From assembly GCA_004554555.1 (NCBI GenBank), contig SFLN01000112.1:1-5573 (forward strand): 5,573 nucleotides of DNA. The letters are read 5' to 3'. The position numbers and the translations under genes are program-made. The notes under the pieces were generated by a model. It saw nothing but the letters and a program-made list of their open reading frames with translations. It searched no databases and was not told the DNA's origin. How positions within the stretch are numbered: the stretch's first letter is position 1; every line of letters begins with the position of its first letter. Shown here piece after piece: positions 5,407-5,573 of the stretch. The stretch is from [Eubacterium] saphenum (GTDB taxonomy: Bacteria > Bacillota > Clostridia > Oscillospirales > Ruminococcaceae).

Positions 5407-5434
5407 TTATACATTGTTTTTCCGCCGCTGAAAA
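5406..5434 (-). promoter_or_regulatory. Promoter of the P-loop NTPase/oxidoreductase operon
   Basis: Reading minus, TTTTCA (-35, 5429-5434) is followed after 17 bases by a perfect TATAAT (-10, 5406-5411). The predicted start near 5399 gives a short leader of about 30 bases before ATG 5368. It lies just downstream of the terminator at 5439-5477, so the five genes form a unit of their own. Confidence 0.7.
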
Positions 5435-5438
5435 GTGC

Positions 5439-5477
5439 AAAAAATCCCCGCAGACAGCACAAAGGCATCTGCGGGGA
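5439..5477 (-). terminator. Strong rho-independent terminator for minus-strand transcription entering from the right
   Basis: A perfect 10-bp GC-rich stem, TCCCCGCAGA with TCTGCGGGGA (5468-5477 and 5445-5454), has a 13-base loop. On the minus strand it is followed by six T residues (5439-5444). On the plus strand only CTTTC follows, so it is directional. It shows that a transcription unit, protein-coding or RNA, enters from beyond the right edge on the minus strand. Confidence 0.85.
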
Positions 5478-5573
5478 CTTTCAGTCCGGGAAGTCGGCAG
5501 ATAGTTTCTCCAGCGAATGACCGGGAAGTGGGGCCCCGGCGAGCTTTGCTCGATGGGGCGGAACCGTGGGTTC
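5478..5573. other. GC-rich, hairpin-dense right flank: 3' end of an unknown gene or structured RNA
   Basis: This segment is richer in GC than any other spacer here and full of short perfect stems. They include GGACT-TTC-AGTCC (5475-5487), CGAGC-TTT-GCTCG (5540-5544 with 5548-5552), CCCC with GGGG around it (5534-5537, 5555-5558), and GAACC-GTG-GGTTC (5561-5573). CCGGGAAGT occurs twice (5486-5494 and 5521-5529). On the minus strand a frame open from the edge ends in TGA at 5481-5483, four bases before the terminator stem, and could be the last 30 codons of a protein. The other two minus frames are open there too, so the frame is weak evidence. On the plus strand GGGGCGGAACCGTG (5555-5568) resembles the T-box antiterminator core after a stem-III-like hairpin. 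I cannot choose between a protein 3' end, a small RNA and a T-box remnant. Confidence 0.4.

Noticed and set aside
5391..5407. CodY box at the oxidoreductase promoter
   Set aside because: The best alignment to AATTTTCWGAAAATT has five mismatches. The element is better described as an independent palindrome.
5515..5573. tRNA gene starting near the right edge (GTGGGTTC looks like a T-arm)
   Set aside because: Placing the T-arm there gives an anticodon stem that does not pair, and no D-arm is present.

Overview
The window looks like a piece of chromosome from an anaerobic, low-to-moderate GC Firmicute, most likely a gut or rumen clostridium of the Oscillospiraceae/Ruminococcaceae type. The signs are strong AGGAGG-type ribosome binding sites, sigma-A-like promoters in AT-rich spacers, a site that fits the CcpA/cre consensus at every position, a VorB-type 2-oxoacid:ferredoxin oxidoreductase and an intracellular-type pectinesterase. 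The taxonomic placement is inference from protein style; no rRNA or other marker gene is present.

Layout from left to right. (1) Positions 1-801, minus strand: an operon whose first gene is a six-helix membrane protein resembling an ECF transporter S component (214-801). It is followed by the first 54 codons of a second gene that runs off the left edge (1-163) and may be an LplB-like ABC permease. (2) Positions 802-1164: a 363-base divergent control region with a promoter for each direction, a perfect cre-like operator, an incomplete second operator, a tight palindrome touching the minus -35 box, and a hairpin in the leader of the membrane-protein gene. (3) Positions 1165-2073, plus strand: a complete CE8 pectin methylesterase with no signal peptide, so it probably acts on imported oligogalacturonides. 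(4) Positions 2078-2105: a bidirectional terminator between converging transcripts. (5) Positions 2116-5368, minus strand: a tight five-gene operon. In transcription order it encodes a P-loop NTPase, a 2x[4Fe-4S] ferredoxin subunit, and the alpha, beta and gamma subunits of a 2-oxoacid:ferredoxin oxidoreductase. Gene junctions range from a 4-base overlap to 10 bases. Its promoter has a palindrome over the expected start point. (6) Positions 5439-5573: a strong terminator for minus-strand transcription from the right, preceded by a GC-rich, hairpin-dense segment that is cut by the window edge and whose identity I cannot settle.

How the parts fit. The left half reads as sugar or pectin uptake and processing under carbon control. 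The right half is an energy-metabolism enzyme that oxidatively decarboxylates a 2-oxoacid to an acyl-CoA while reducing ferredoxin. The two halves converge and need not be co-regulated. No mobile element, CRISPR array, tRNA or rRNA was found. The part most worth following up is the uncharacterised P-loop NTPase that leads the oxidoreductase operon and is translationally coupled to its ferredoxin subunit.
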